Of a stretch of 53,087 nucleotides of DNA, positions 37,301 through 43,875 are shown one piece after another; within the stretch, counting starts at the first letter, position 1; each line of letters opens with the position of its first letter. The notes beneath the pieces were generated by a model. That model made no database searches and was not told the origin of the DNA. It saw nothing but the letters and a program-made list of their open reading frames with translations. The translations under genes and the position numbers were made by a program. The stretch lies in the IMG/VR virus record IMGVR_UViG_3300032116_000283, positions 1 to 53,087 of that record. One strand, written 5' to 3'. The stretch comes from a virus.

Positions 37301-39178
37301 ATCTGCTGTACCTGTGCCAACTTTATAAGAAAATACTTTATTTCCTCTAAAGTTATTAGCAGGATAAACCAAGTTATCATTAAAACTATTTTCGTCTTTG
37401 TCAAATAAATCAAACGTTGGTGCTTGGTTTACACTGGTTTTTTCTTGTGACTGTTTCCACTGTGTTCCGTTGTACCAGAACATTTTTCCTTTATAGTCAA
37501 TACCATCAAGAATTAAAACTGCATCATCTGTTGCTGGTGCAGAATCTTCAGTTTCTACTAGCGAAATTTGTCTACGACCGTTGTGTGTAATAAATCGTAC
37601 TTCGTAAATTTTTCCATTAACCAAGATGTCGGTATCAGCAGCAAAAATAACACGCATGCCGTCAACTAAATCAACTTGATCAACGTTATACCCAAGCGAT
37701 CCTTCAACTGTGGAAAATACATCTGTTGTATAAGTGTCAATTAGATTTACATTTTTCTTTGCTTTTGTGCCGTGATTGAAAAGTTTCAATCCTGCTTCAA
37801 ATTCTATAATAGGACGTTTTGCTCTAGCATCTTCGTCAATTACAACCGGAAGATTATTTGCAGCAAATGATGCTTCAATTAAAGATCTATGGAACCAACG
37901 ATTGTAACGAGCCCATGGATTTCGATCGGCACTGACTCTGTTAATTACAATATAGTCCTTGGTGCCAGGAAACGATGTTGCATCTTCGTAAGGATATTGG
38001 TCAAATCCAAAGTTTTCACCGTCAAATGGAATTTCAAACAGTGTAGTAAAAATTGCAGGTACTTCGAGATCTTGTTCTGCAACAAGTTGAATAGAATTAC
38101 CCACACCTTCGACATAGAAATAACCTTCAGAATAAGTTGCCGGAGTAACCAATCCTTTGAAAGATAATTTCATACCGTTGCTTAGTTCAACGCCACTACT
38201 TGTTTTGTAAGTTTTTTTACCAACAATTTCTTTTTCAACGTCAATGAATGAATTTTCAACAATGTTGTTTACTGAAAAAATACCGCTAACGTTGACATCG
38301 TTTTTGCTTATGTAATACAATGCTTCTGGTGCATCATCAGGTACAGTAAATTCTATTACACCAGTTTCGATATACTCGTCTGTGGTTTCTATAAGATTAC
38401 CAAATACATCTCTAGTGTAAACAACTACACCTTTTTTATAAAGTGTACTTTGATTTACAAAGTCAGTTCCAACTGTAGGATCATTATCCAGGAAAGTTCT
38501 TAGTATTGCAATAGAGAACGGATGACCTAGTGTGTTAATTTCAAATCTATAAGTTTGTCCTTTGTAAAGTTTAACTGTGGGATTTCTTAGCACTGGAGCA
38601 CTTGGAAATTCATCTGTGGAAAATACATATGCAAAATTGTCTGCATCTTCAATTAACGAAACAGAATATGTGCTTACAACTTCTCTGGTTTGTCCTACAA
38701 CATCCACAGGTACTGGACCTATAGGTAGCCAATAGTATTCTCTAAAATTAGTAAACTTGTCCCAGTCTATGTGTGGATCCCAAGAATAGAATTCTTGACT
38801 GTTTAAAATACTGTGATTGCTCGCTGAACCTTTAAAGTTTTTAATTTGTCCAATATAATCATTGTAATCTTTATAAAACTCAACATTGCCTAGTTCGTCT
38901 TTGTATAAAGAAACCGGTTCAAACTGATAATTTTCTCTATCTACTGTAAAGTCAGGAAGATAACTGTCATTTGTAGTTGCTGCAACTGAGTAACGTCTAC
39001 CAACAAACGAGTTGATTTTTTCTACCACACCCGGTTGGATCATTTGATCAACAGTGCTACCTAAGAACTTTCTATTTGTATCAGTTCTAAAGTACTTCGG
39101 CAAAAATGTTGCCGAAGTTATAGAATTGTTATTTCCTGCTGGTAAGGGAAAATCTTCTTGTTCTTTATCGTATGCCAT
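25310..39178 (-). CDS. Giant baseplate/tail adhesin-like structural protein (4,622 aa)
   Basis: A single 13.9-kb frame directly downstream of gp6 (TAATG overlap), where T4 has gp7-gp10. The N-terminus (LPKYFRTDTN, then FYSWDPHIDWDKFTNFREYYWLP) recalls large structural proteins of marine T4-like phages. Modules visible by eye: repeated strands of the form V-x-V-N-G-x2-L-x4-D-Y (residues ~733, ~963, then about eight copies from ~3620 to 4600); CBM5/12-like segments with W-x3-Y-x2-G-D-V-V-x-Y (around 1469, 1724, 2236); an FG-GAP-type beta-propeller at about 2135-2700 with repeated IAIGAP or IAVGAP; GSGYKETPVVEI-type repeats near 3230 and 3510; KPYHTKVREY near 3420. These suggest a baseplate scaffold combined with glycan-binding parts. 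The role is inferred from position and modules. Confidence 0.8.
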   Translation of the reverse strand: MAYDKEQEDFPLPAGNNNSITSATFLPKYFRTDTNRKFLGSTVDQMIQPGVVEKINSFVGRRYSVAATTNDSYLPDFTVDRENYQFEPVSLYKDELGNVEFYKDYNDYIGQIKNFKGSASNHSILNSQEFYSWDPHIDWDKFTNFREYYWLPIGPVPVDVVGQTREVVSTYSVSLIEDADNFAYVFSTDEFPSAPVLRNPTVKLYKGQTYRFEINTLGHPFSIAILRTFLDNDPTVGTDFVNQSTLYKKGVVVYTRDVFGNLIETTDEYIETGVIEFTVPDDAPEALYYISKNDVNVSGIFSVNNIVENSFIDVEKEIVGKKTYKTSSGVELSNGMKLSFKGLVTPATYSEGYFYVEGVGNSIQLVAEQDLEVPAIFTTLFEIPFDGENFGFDQYPYEDATSFPGTKDYIVINRVSADRNPWARYNRWFHRSLIEASFAANNLPVVIDEDARAKRPIIEFEAGLKLFNHGTKAKKNVNLIDTYTTDVFSTVEGSLGYNVDQVDLVDGMRVIFAADTDILVNGKIYEVRFITHNGRRQISLVETEDSAPATDDAVLILDGIDYKGKMFWYNGTQWKQSQEKTSVNQAPTFDLFDKDENSFNDNLVYPANNFRGNKVFSYKVGTGTADSELGFSLTYRNITNVGDIVFEFNLLSESVEYQIEPSGAANIFTDVGYLKKYNSAGTDFVYVNGWKKAIANSKQAVVRQYNVSSQVNNFRVDVYNNSGSLTDLFVKVFINGTRKELNKDFTIQNINGFATVVLTVNATVDDIVLLKCYSAAPKNSKGFYEVPINFEKNPLNENITTFTLGEVNDHVESIIEEVAEYTGSFPGISNLRDLGNVTAYGQKFVQHSGPVNLSLYHMTDKNSNIIKSIRYARKEYAKFKRKFLYEAEKTGFHGPVKDHVDLILSTIKKDFISSRPFYFGDMIGFGAARKTIHTIEYNGPAYFALSQNFNLTSLSTKAVNVYLNSEQLLHERDYTFTDSFVYVTLDLQDGDLIEVYEYESTNGLHIPPTPTKIGLYPKYHPVIIEDNTYATPRRMIQGHDGSLTLAFDDYRDELILELEYRIFNNIKTQYNTDLVDINDFVPSISRSTGFSITDINRAMTADFSQWLDIAGNPNFAEHNFWNNENSFTFNYSRTTDKDSNPLTGYWRSIYKFYYDTDRPHTNPWEMIGFTIKPTWWESVYGAAPYTKDNLVLWRDLSQGIVREPGKAVIRNKKYQRLDLLTYIPVDEYGRLLSPLESNIAKNFILTESKNVFTFGDQAPVETAWRRSSEYPFSLLTAWILLQPSKIIGLGYDYSRTERDLAGNIIYKDTQKRIALSDLVFPAISLNDTLNLTSGLVNYVSNYMASRVAIRYTDYKEQLTNLTNQLAIKLGGFTDKSKLKLVLDSRSPLNKSSVFVPDENYQVILNTSSPLETAVLSGIIIEKTESGYVISGYDKEDPVFNYYTPKDRTVDPSITVGGISEKFVEWDSGKDYVSGLVVLYNAFYYRTKITHTSTDEFDSTKFVKLAELPIVGGLTAILRRDFETEVSQLVYGSLLESVQDVVDFMLGYEKYLTDSGFKFEFYNTETEAVEDMKLCVKEFMFWVTQNWDNSTVLVVSPVANKVVFEKQYFVVDDIYDSFYEYSILAGDGSKISKDFSNIFRDNSNTFGVKPINIDDGIYLVKLPLVQKEHVILIDNETVFNDVIYDKIPGYRQERIKVVGYRTDNWNGGLNIPGFIYDNAKVKNWSTYTDYAIGDVVKYKEFFYSSNIKHTSDEFFNANRWNRLDERPEPRMLPNWDYKAAQISDFYDLETDNFDTEQERLAQHLIGYQKREYLANIITDSVSQYKFYQGFIQDKGTKNSLTKLFDALSSANTDSLEFYEEWAIRLGQYGAIDNLVEVEYLLDESKYRLEPQIIELVNNISPTRTDLVYEIAPFQAYQKPEDYTHKPFTILNDIKTYTTDNGYVRDQEISEIVNDYDGILQLDIEQYQAGDFFWITNYDQDWTVLRMARTPYNIVGFQNEIPFGFNRDDNGVVVEGITLTIDPTPDFIEGEIIGISTADTDLKGFYKLHKRVADKIYLLTDKTFASDYESPDSTEVAIARFVERRFADANSVNQSIEQLRNDISDKIWIDNKGDGNWGVYTNKNIFAVQDEILNPTEEGDGFSHSFDANASNTVIAISSSSPRLDRDGILRIYTRNIESFTTSFYQAVEPTDVYTGVGGYGFSVSVSPDGKYIAVGAPYASNVQTRFRGDITVGENYDQGDIVRNRGTLWKAKVDVLDWNADSTITDDNQDWESAYFIEATTSVLATASTYTSQGVVYLYERDTSGTYNLSHTICSPNPSTNERFGYRVILKNTLDGNAKLFVGAPGEENVSKGRIYFIDNLSGEWTYTVDRNYKGLYETTVNYYRNNIVFYNGTLRTIISDLIAPTTEVDLLERSVTVSDNNVEYTGFIPRSDIIDGDQDSDFNDAGLGIKNIGEKFDVNAHGDVLVLAAKGQYGVIAEDLTAITERVSIYRKPLDRWQFAQSIDTEDSKEDFAHVISINDAGTKIAIGAPTNDVNGIDKGCVYVYAQSTVNNISTFQIQQTLSSPFDEKNEAFGNGVDFNSNKLAISSKNSDRRIITTFDTYSEILPPTVVGVDELGNNIVSRYVLDSNSTELTNKTTFDSGTTTFMTLEKDVGRIGVFQEIGDYYIYGEDLQYNRNTKYNNISNFKLNDNHIYIGLPKLNPSTTLDNDLVGNYNLTEDSSLGVFADLRAPKNTNSWELLTAQSEKTDLSKIQRVFLYSADLNDILTSVDLIDPRQGKIAGPAEQEITWKTFYDPAIYSNNEENNPSVVVDSSSNWAEENVGKLWWDLSTASWYNSYQGDSQYRISTWNKLIPGASIDVYEWVGTKYTPSEWNSRADSNRGFAEGISGTTKYDNTVYSTKKIYDPVAGSFRTKYYYWVKSKRIVPTNILRSISAFDVEQLIADPAGQGYRFAAIIGEDSFALYNLKNFVEGTNTVLHFTFLKDAELQTNIHSEYQLLTEGLGTSKINSEIEQKWFDSLIGYDINNKTVPDPLLSAKQKYGIFNRPRQSMFINRLEAVKQFVERVNSVLIQYQIVDNFDISNLLAVDEKPSINTGKYDIVVDTVLELDSVGVAKVQQAVLTPIIVNGKITGATIVDPGRGYRVAPNIEIDDNSGTGAILKATINNLGQITSVFVRSSGNNYTGSTRLTVRKFSALVNVDSEIGGRWAIYVWDKLTKTWSRSDNQAFDTTRYWDYVDWYADGYNSLTAVDHVVDQSYELFGTEADIGEIVKINTIGTGGWLLLEKIDNIPTEDYTVNYKTIGRQNGTIQLSTRLYDYATKTSGYDANVFDITFYDREPVFELRNILTALRDDIFIGELETEYNRLFFAGLRYAFAEQPNIDWAFKTSFVRAKHNLGSLAQKVTFQNDNLENYEDYVNEVKPYHTKVREYISSYDRMEPTRSLTTDFDLPPSYNDVTKEIETSYAKLRNGEVVDLLPKYVDYPFKSWLDNNGYDIVRIEVTEPGSGYKETPVVEIINSNGTTAKAYLSKGSVSTIEITNTGDKYYVSPEIVINGSLEENGTPAKAVAILGNSKVRSTHMVIKFDRVTGSYLYTDLSEIETFTGTGAKEKFVLKWPMDLRTNKYSVYVNGILQLSSKYTVGNDKDTTKTYNRLIGYVEFVDAPAIGATVEIRYEKSVAMLTAADRINFFYNPTTGMAGKDLAQLMDGIEYSGVKIDTYGFGTEQGFDSAGFASLPWDTFDNQYEDEIFVLDGSTNTFELSQPLENDVEYNLYLNGVRLDDPNFETSGVVTNPNAVMQTIVGDGITTTVIINEEAITTIANDVIIIRKVTSDGSYQPSDNSFDTSLIGGNFAGTTATGIAAEDIVIDGDGFVTATTSKGPEELVPGQMYDTLDIRVYHRTSDGTGIIGVASYNIDGSTYTFDLPSIPQSEDAVIVKIDNQFLMPTQYVIDYANHTLTFEDSTQLVGSALSIMTIGTNGANLLDTDYFVSDGSTTQLLTGITWTDELSSFVTINGKVMILGSDYSLVKSTTADGAANRIKIVFDSSVLTEGAFVQYSLYNSTVKSYSQVSIDKTFASDGVENYHVLESEPFNYDPISHNIVVKINNRILQPGYSISYTTTSNRVYDIEAWQFDDTTAIDSADVLVFADRVQLTEEQFTYDPVNGRIVLLRNDIATAGSRLDIYIVKNAAYYFLDTNIVFSSNVSTLISVGDTVELTSVFTGDTYTAVAIAVQATEVTFASKQPEIKDAYIVDNEFVVSVGSSSITTQIETVEYVLSKNLTFVIPPSSGETVEIYQFSNHDINNFERITYTVVPDAVIPIDSPDYIKRNLISSGYIPLRGNISSANYAWVAVNEVLLTPNVDYALVESKNAIQLVNSLSANDVVDVIQFGNTPITQRFGYRIFKDMLNRTHYKRLNQKNSYVLASPLNWYDVRILLDDVTGMFVPNRAQNIPGVVFVEGERIEYFEINGNALLQLRRGTLGTGVKDIYATGTIAQGQGPNETVNYNDNFLIQTIRTNDSTTTTEYSLNFVPQSVNEIEVFVAGRRLRKTTLSVYNAALNLDSNEADVVLPAEYTVNNGNLILAIAPPNDVDIRIVRKLGRTWVDSGESLTTSENSIARFLREATIQLPK
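25311..25317 (-). promoter_or_regulatory. Late-type promoter CTAAATA
   Basis: Minus-strand CTAAATA overlaps the stop of the giant gene. A start near 25305 leaves a 16-base leader with AGGTGG for the ATG at 25289, which supports that start. Confidence 0.55.
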
Positions 39179-42100
39179 TAGTAAATGAAGCCTCCAGTAG
39201 TAGATGTGGTATCTGTACCACTTTGTATTCCAGTATTAGTTACGTTAGACGATGTTACAATTGCACCAGAGGATCTAATTCTGTCTGCTGTAATAGCAGA
39301 TATAACTTCAACGTCGTCAACTGTTGCACTGCTTATAAAAATTTCATCTGCTTCGGATTTAACTTCATAAAGACTTCCAAATGCACTGGTTGATGCTCGA
39401 GGAACAATAATTATTGAACTTAGATCAGGTGATAACTCTTTCATAATATAAGCAGACATTTCGCTCCAATAAAATGTTTCGCCGAACTCCCAATTGTCTA
39501 AGTTAAAGAATTGATTAATTGCTGTAATAACTCTGGACTTTAGGTCATTGTCGTTTACAACTCTTTCTGTATTTTTTACAATTTTAAAAACTGCTTGCAA
39601 TGATGTCTCACTTTTGCTACCAAAAAGAATTTTATATTTTACTGGGTGATAGATAATTTCATCACTGATAGATTTGATAGCATTTATCTTTTCGCCATAA
39701 CTTCTAAATAGTTGATCGCTGCTCAACGGCAACGGAACTGAGGTTACAGTTCCGTCAAGGTATTGTCTAAAACTAATATCATACTGTTTTGTTAAAATAT
39801 AAGAATCAATGATGTTTGTACTACTTGGATCTATTCTATTATTTTCGTCGCTGGCATGAATATATTGAAATTTAATTACGTCGCGACCTGTATATGCTCT
39901 GTAATCATAAAGAGTAGTCAACGATCTTGAAGCACTGTTTAGTTGCTCAAATGTGTCTGTGGAAATTATATAAAAAATAGGATTGTTTTCTGCTGTGGTA
40001 TTAATTTCTGCTCTACTGTTAACGGTAATTATGTTTTCAGTTTCTGCGTTAACATAAACTAAAAATTCGCTATTATTGATTACCACTTTCTTATTAAAGA
40101 TGTATGTTGTTGTATTAACAATTTCATCAAATATTTGCGGATCGTCAATAACGCCGTCGTCGTCACTGTCAAAGAAGGCAACTTCAACTTTTTTACTGTC
40201 AACGTATCCGTCAGTGTCTCTATACTCTTTGGTAACTTCCCAGTCAAAATCTCTAGTTAACGGACTTGTACCTGTACCAGAATTTACATTATTATTAATG
40301 TTTAAAACTGTAATCTTGTCTTTGATAATTGTGCCGGTTTTGCTATCATATATTTTTTTTGAACTATCAAAATAGAAACGTATTTCAGCATCACTTTCAA
40401 ATACATATCTAAGTGTTCTATAAGTTACAGTATATGTAGATCCGTCAGTTTCAAATAAAACAATCCAACTGCTGTCCTGCTGTTGTCCTGTTGTATCTCC
40501 TGCAAGTCCTAAACTAAAGTCTCCAACAATATTCAAGTTTTCTTGAGTAATCACTGCCCACTGACGATTTTCTCTATCGTATCTTAAACCAAATGTTCTA
40601 TAAGCAAAAATCTGATCAATCATATCTACAATAACATCGTCGACAATATCTCTTACAAATTTTGGTTTTATCTGCACTAGTTTAGAATTGTTAGGAATTA
40701 TGTCATTGAAAATAATAGGACCTAATCCTGATGTTGTTACTGTTGTTCCATTTTCAAATACACTTACAACTTTAACCCATTTATAACTAGACGAGTTTTT
40801 AGCGTTTGGATTTGTAGTTGTAGTACCATCCGGTAAGAAATACTTGCCAGTTTCAGGAATAAACTTTACCATAGCACCTGGTTCTAAGAAACGAAGAGGT
40901 CCTTCTGTAAAACTACCTACAGAATAAACAATATCCGAAGAATCCTTGATATATCCTGTTGATCTGTTTGTGTCGGAAGTTGTTAAATTCCATTTTAAAT
41001 TAAGTTCAGCATATTCTTGATTTGGAAATTCTGCAAGATAAAAATTTCTAACATTTTTATCACCAAGAATGTCGGTGATTTGATTTTCAATTACACTTTC
41101 AATATCTGTTCTTGTTAAAAATTTAAATGTTGATTTTTCGTCAAGGTATTCTCTATAAAGAACACCGTCGGTGCCAAACATATTGGTTTTGCTGTATTTT
41201 CCAGTAGCATCCAATATATCATAATATCTACTGATTCCACTAGCAGTTCTGTTTACGGATTTTACTTTAACAATATCTTGACTTACACCAAGTGGACCAA
41301 TATTATAATCTTCGCCGGTTATAAGTCTGTTTTGTGTGTAGTATGTTGCAGGAGCATTATTTTTAATATTCTCTGACGATTCAGAACTTGCACCGTTATC
41401 AACTGCAACTTTTAGTTCACAAATAATTGTTAATGTTTCTGTTCTTCCAATTCTACTAATATAAGGAATTCTTAGTGTAACATTAGTAATACTTGCAGGA
41501 AGAATTGTAAAGTCTCTGTTTATACTTGTTCTATAATAAGAACGGAATGTTCCTTTTGGCAAGTTACCAAAAATACCATCAGAAAACACTAAACTAACTC
41601 TGTCATCAACTCTAGTTAAAACACTAAAAATATTTTTAATGTTTTTAGCAAGACTGTTGTAAACAATGTTGTTGCCTTCAACTGCTTCAACTTTTGTCCA
41701 CAACTCGGATTCGTTTCCGTTTGCATCTAACTTATAAAGCCAAACGTCTGAATCGTTGATATTAGAAATGTCAACATCAATTTTTTGATTCGGAACTGGA
41801 AAATCTATTGTAAATTCTCCACGCTGCAACGAACCTTGTCTAAAATGTAAAAAGAATCCAGTTGAATTACTGCCTGCACCTTGTCCATTATCTCTATATA
41901 AAAATGCCAATTGGTTTTCCGGCAACGGCGGCTCTTCAACAATAGAACCATTTTCAACTCCAGCACTTACTACTTCAAATTCCATCGAAGTGTTGTTAAT
42001 GGATTTTGTAAATGCATACACAGGCACTGTTGTACCTGTTCCAGCAAATCTATATTGTTCTGTTGGAATACCTGCTACACTGTCTAATTTAATCGGACGT

Positions 42101-42612
42101 CCAAAAGTATTTTGTACAGGCATTGCTGCATTTAGTATTTTAATAAACTGTTCAAACCAATCTGGATTAATGCTGTCATTCCAAACAATGCTTCTGCCAC
42201 TGATGTTAACATTATTACTATCAATTATGTTTTCTGTAGTGCTTACAGAAACTATTTTTAACAGTCCGTTAGCAGGTTGATTTCTTCTTGGGTTGTATGA
42301 AAGCAAACGTGCTAATCTTAGTACACTTTCTCTACGTTCTGCTAATTCTAAAAAGTTTTCTCTCGAATTCAAATCCACACGGAAAGCAATGTTTTGACCA
42401 AGGAAAGCAATCATATCGATCAGCGCAAGATATTCGCTTGACTCAATATAGTCATTAAAATCCTCAGGATAATTAGTACGAAGATAATCAACCATTGTTC
42501 GACGTAGATTGTCAAAGTCATATGATTTAAAATCTGCATTTTTAAAAGATTGATAAACTTTTTTCCAATCTTCGGCTAGCAATAATCTATTTTGTCTATC
42601 TGTAGAAGACAT
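39178..42612 (-). CDS. gp6: Baseplate wedge protein gp6, enlarged
   Basis: 1,144 residues from ATG 42610-42612, preferred over a GTG two codons earlier because AAGGA lies eight bases before it. The N-terminus is unmistakably gp6-like: DFDNLRRTMVDYLRTNYPEDF, YIESSEYLALIDMIAFLGQN and ESVLRLARLLSYNPRRN. The C-terminus (KNTERVVNDNDLKSRVITAINQFF, then ETFYWSEMSAYIM) is also typical. gp6 forms the baseplate wedge ring with gp7 and gp53. T4 gp6 is 660 residues, so there is roughly 480 extra, apparently in the middle. That part includes DSDDDGVIDD near residue 816, a DxDxDGxxD calcium-type loop. A CATAAATA late promoter precedes it. Confidence 0.92.
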   Translation of the reverse strand: MSSTDRQNRLLLAEDWKKVYQSFKNADFKSYDFDNLRRTMVDYLRTNYPEDFNDYIESSEYLALIDMIAFLGQNIAFRVDLNSRENFLELAERRESVLRLARLLSYNPRRNQPANGLLKIVSVSTTENIIDSNNVNISGRSIVWNDSINPDWFEQFIKILNAAMPVQNTFGRPIKLDSVAGIPTEQYRFAGTGTTVPVYAFTKSINNTSMEFEVVSAGVENGSIVEEPPLPENQLAFLYRDNGQGAGSNSTGFFLHFRQGSLQRGEFTIDFPVPNQKIDVDISNINDSDVWLYKLDANGNESELWTKVEAVEGNNIVYNSLAKNIKNIFSVLTRVDDRVSLVFSDGIFGNLPKGTFRSYYRTSINRDFTILPASITNVTLRIPYISRIGRTETLTIICELKVAVDNGASSESSENIKNNAPATYYTQNRLITGEDYNIGPLGVSQDIVKVKSVNRTASGISRYYDILDATGKYSKTNMFGTDGVLYREYLDEKSTFKFLTRTDIESVIENQITDILGDKNVRNFYLAEFPNQEYAELNLKWNLTTSDTNRSTGYIKDSSDIVYSVGSFTEGPLRFLEPGAMVKFIPETGKYFLPDGTTTTNPNAKNSSSYKWVKVVSVFENGTTVTTSGLGPIIFNDIIPNNSKLVQIKPKFVRDIVDDVIVDMIDQIFAYRTFGLRYDRENRQWAVITQENLNIVGDFSLGLAGDTTGQQQDSSWIVLFETDGSTYTVTYRTLRYVFESDAEIRFYFDSSKKIYDSKTGTIIKDKITVLNINNNVNSGTGTSPLTRDFDWEVTKEYRDTDGYVDSKKVEVAFFDSDDDGVIDDPQIFDEIVNTTTYIFNKKVVINNSEFLVYVNAETENIITVNSRAEINTTAENNPIFYIISTDTFEQLNSASRSLTTLYDYRAYTGRDVIKFQYIHASDENNRIDPSSTNIIDSYILTKQYDISFRQYLDGTVTSVPLPLSSDQLFRSYGEKINAIKSISDEIIYHPVKYKILFGSKSETSLQAVFKIVKNTERVVNDNDLKSRVITAINQFFNLDNWEFGETFYWSEMSAYIMKELSPDLSSIIIVPRASTSAFGSLYEVKSEADEIFISSATVDDVEVISAITADRIRSSGAIVTSSNVTNTGIQSGTDTTSTTGGFIY

Positions 42613-42636
42613 TAGCACTTTCCTTACTTTATACTA

Positions 42637-42644
42637 TATTTATG
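42637..42644 (-). promoter_or_regulatory. Late-type promoter CATAAATA for gp6
   Basis: Minus strand CATAAATA predicts a start near 42631 and a 19-base leader containing AAGGAAAG before the gp6 ATG. Confidence 0.68.
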
Positions 42645-42664
42645 AGATTTATAAAGTGCGTAGA

Positions 42665-43108
42665 TTAAAGTATGTTGTTTTGTCTATCAAACCTAAACTG
42701 TAAAAATTCGCTTATGCTGTAATCAAGATAGGTTAATTCGCACTGTATTTGAATACCGGATTCATAGGTATCTACACTTATTTTATCAACTGTAACACGT
42801 GGATCATAACGAACAATGTCTGTAACATTTTTAACAATTGCTTGTTTTAATGAATCTGTTAATGGTTCATAAAGAACGTCCCAGATAATAGTACCAAAAT
42901 CAGGACGTTCTAGTTTTTCACCTATTCTTATATGAAAATGGTTAATTATATCTTGTTTGATTAATCCTAGATCATAACTTTTAAAATCTTTTGTGTCAGG
43001 ATTTACAGTTGAAATACCACGATAGGCTCTACTAGCAATAGGTTTATTAACAACCTGTTGAGATTGTATTTTAAGATTTTTATAAAGATTCTTTTCTAGC
43101 GAACTCAT
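42665..43108 (-). CDS. gp25: Baseplate wedge protein gp25
   Basis: 147 residues against 132 for T4 gp25. The GPW/gp25 core is visible: KQDIINHFHIRIGEKLERPDFGT, then LYEPLTDSLKQAIVKNVTDIVRYDPRV and a final beta part VDTYESGIQIQCEL. The EKLERPDFG and YDPRV motifs are the family's conserved points; gp25 starts sheath assembly at the baseplate together with gp6 and gp53. No Shine-Dalgarno sequence is seen. GATAAATA ends five bases before the ATG, so a leaderless late transcript is predicted, in addition to possible read-through from the gene 8 bases upstream. Confidence 0.93.
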   Translation of the reverse strand: MSSLEKNLYKNLKIQSQQVVNKPIASRAYRGISTVNPDTKDFKSYDLGLIKQDIINHFHIRIGEKLERPDFGTIIWDVLYEPLTDSLKQAIVKNVTDIVRYDPRVTVDKISVDTYESGIQIQCELTYLDYSISEFLQFRFDRQNNIL

Positions 43109-43113
43109 AGTAA

Positions 43114-43121
43114 TATTTATC
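43114..43121 (-). promoter_or_regulatory. Late-type promoter GATAAATA, leaderless geometry
   Basis: Minus strand GATAAATA ends five bases before the gp25 ATG. With T4 spacing the first transcribed base is the A of that ATG. It overlaps the stop codon of the upstream gene. Confidence 0.5.
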
Positions 43122-43875
43122 GTGTGTTGCCATCTTTTGCTGTTGTGATTTCTCCAGTAACTGGTTTGTCAAAATCAGGAGGAATATCCCAGTTTCTTCT
43201 AACTTCTCTAACAAAAAGGTTTGATCCAACTTCGTTATAGTTTGTGACATTAAAGTTATCGTCTTGATTTCCTCCAGCAATTTTCCAAATTTTTGTATTT
43301 GGATCAACACTTGCTAAAAATCCAACATGCCCTTTGCTAGGATCTGCTTTTTGTGTAAAAACAACAATATCATTTTTTCTTAGCGTACTGTAACCTCTCC
43401 AATTTACTGCTTTTCCAAACGAAGCATACTGTTGCGAGGATGCAGTTTTCAAAAATTCAGTACCTGCTTTACTCAAAATGTAAGTTACAAAACACGCACA
43501 CCACGGATATGAACGTCCGTCATTTGGTATTTCTTGATTTGCTGCTATGCGCCACGAATTGGCAATGTTTGGATTTGGCGGAGTGCCATTTTCGCCCCAA
43601 CCGAGTTTTGCTGCTTCGCTTAATGCATATTCTATTGAACCAAAAATTGTATCTTTAGGTGGGGGATTTGTTGGCGATTCATATGCAACAAATCCCCCAC
43701 TGTTTCCCAAGCCTCCGTATGCATTAGAATGCCCATAAGGTATATCAGTAGGACTTGCACTGCTGTTTATAGCACCTGCTGTGGTTCTAGAATTATATCT
43801 CGATAATTCTGCTGGATCAGATACCCATCTTCTCGGCGATAATACTCTAGTTTGTGGTATAACTACTTGACACAT
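43117..43875 (-). CDS. Cysteine peptidoglycan hydrolase (CHAP/NlpC-like, TIGR02594 type)
   Basis: 252 residues. The C-terminal domain has the cysteine-amidase pattern: PWCACFV with Cys126 as nucleophile, KNDIVVF at 168-173, GHVGFL with His183, and KIAGGNQ with Asn203. This matches the TIGR02594/CHAP-like family that cleaves peptide cross-links in peptidoglycan. The first 80 residues are low complexity, Pro/Gly/Ser-rich, and probably tether it to the virion. It lies between gp5 and gp25, so it is likely a baseplate-borne lytic enzyme used at injection, not a lysis endolysin. GGAGG lies nine bases before the ATG, and the ATG overlaps the stop of the gp5-like gene. Confidence 0.85.
   Translation of the reverse strand: MCQVVIPQTRVLSPRRWVSDPAELSRYNSRTTAGAINSSASPTDIPYGHSNAYGGLGNSGGFVAYESPTNPPPKDTIFGSIEYALSEAAKLGWGENGTPPNPNIANSWRIAANQEIPNDGRSYPWCACFVTYILSKAGTEFLKTASSQQYASFGKAVNWRGYSTLRKNDIVVFTQKADPSKGHVGFLASVDPNTKIWKIAGGNQDDNFNVTNYNEVGSNLFVREVRRNWDIPPDFDKPVTGEITTAKDGNTR

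Noticed and set aside
37889-38167. Plus-strand open frames inside the giant structural gene
   Set aside because: Antisense to conserved modules, without ribosome sites or recognisable sequence; treated as shadows.
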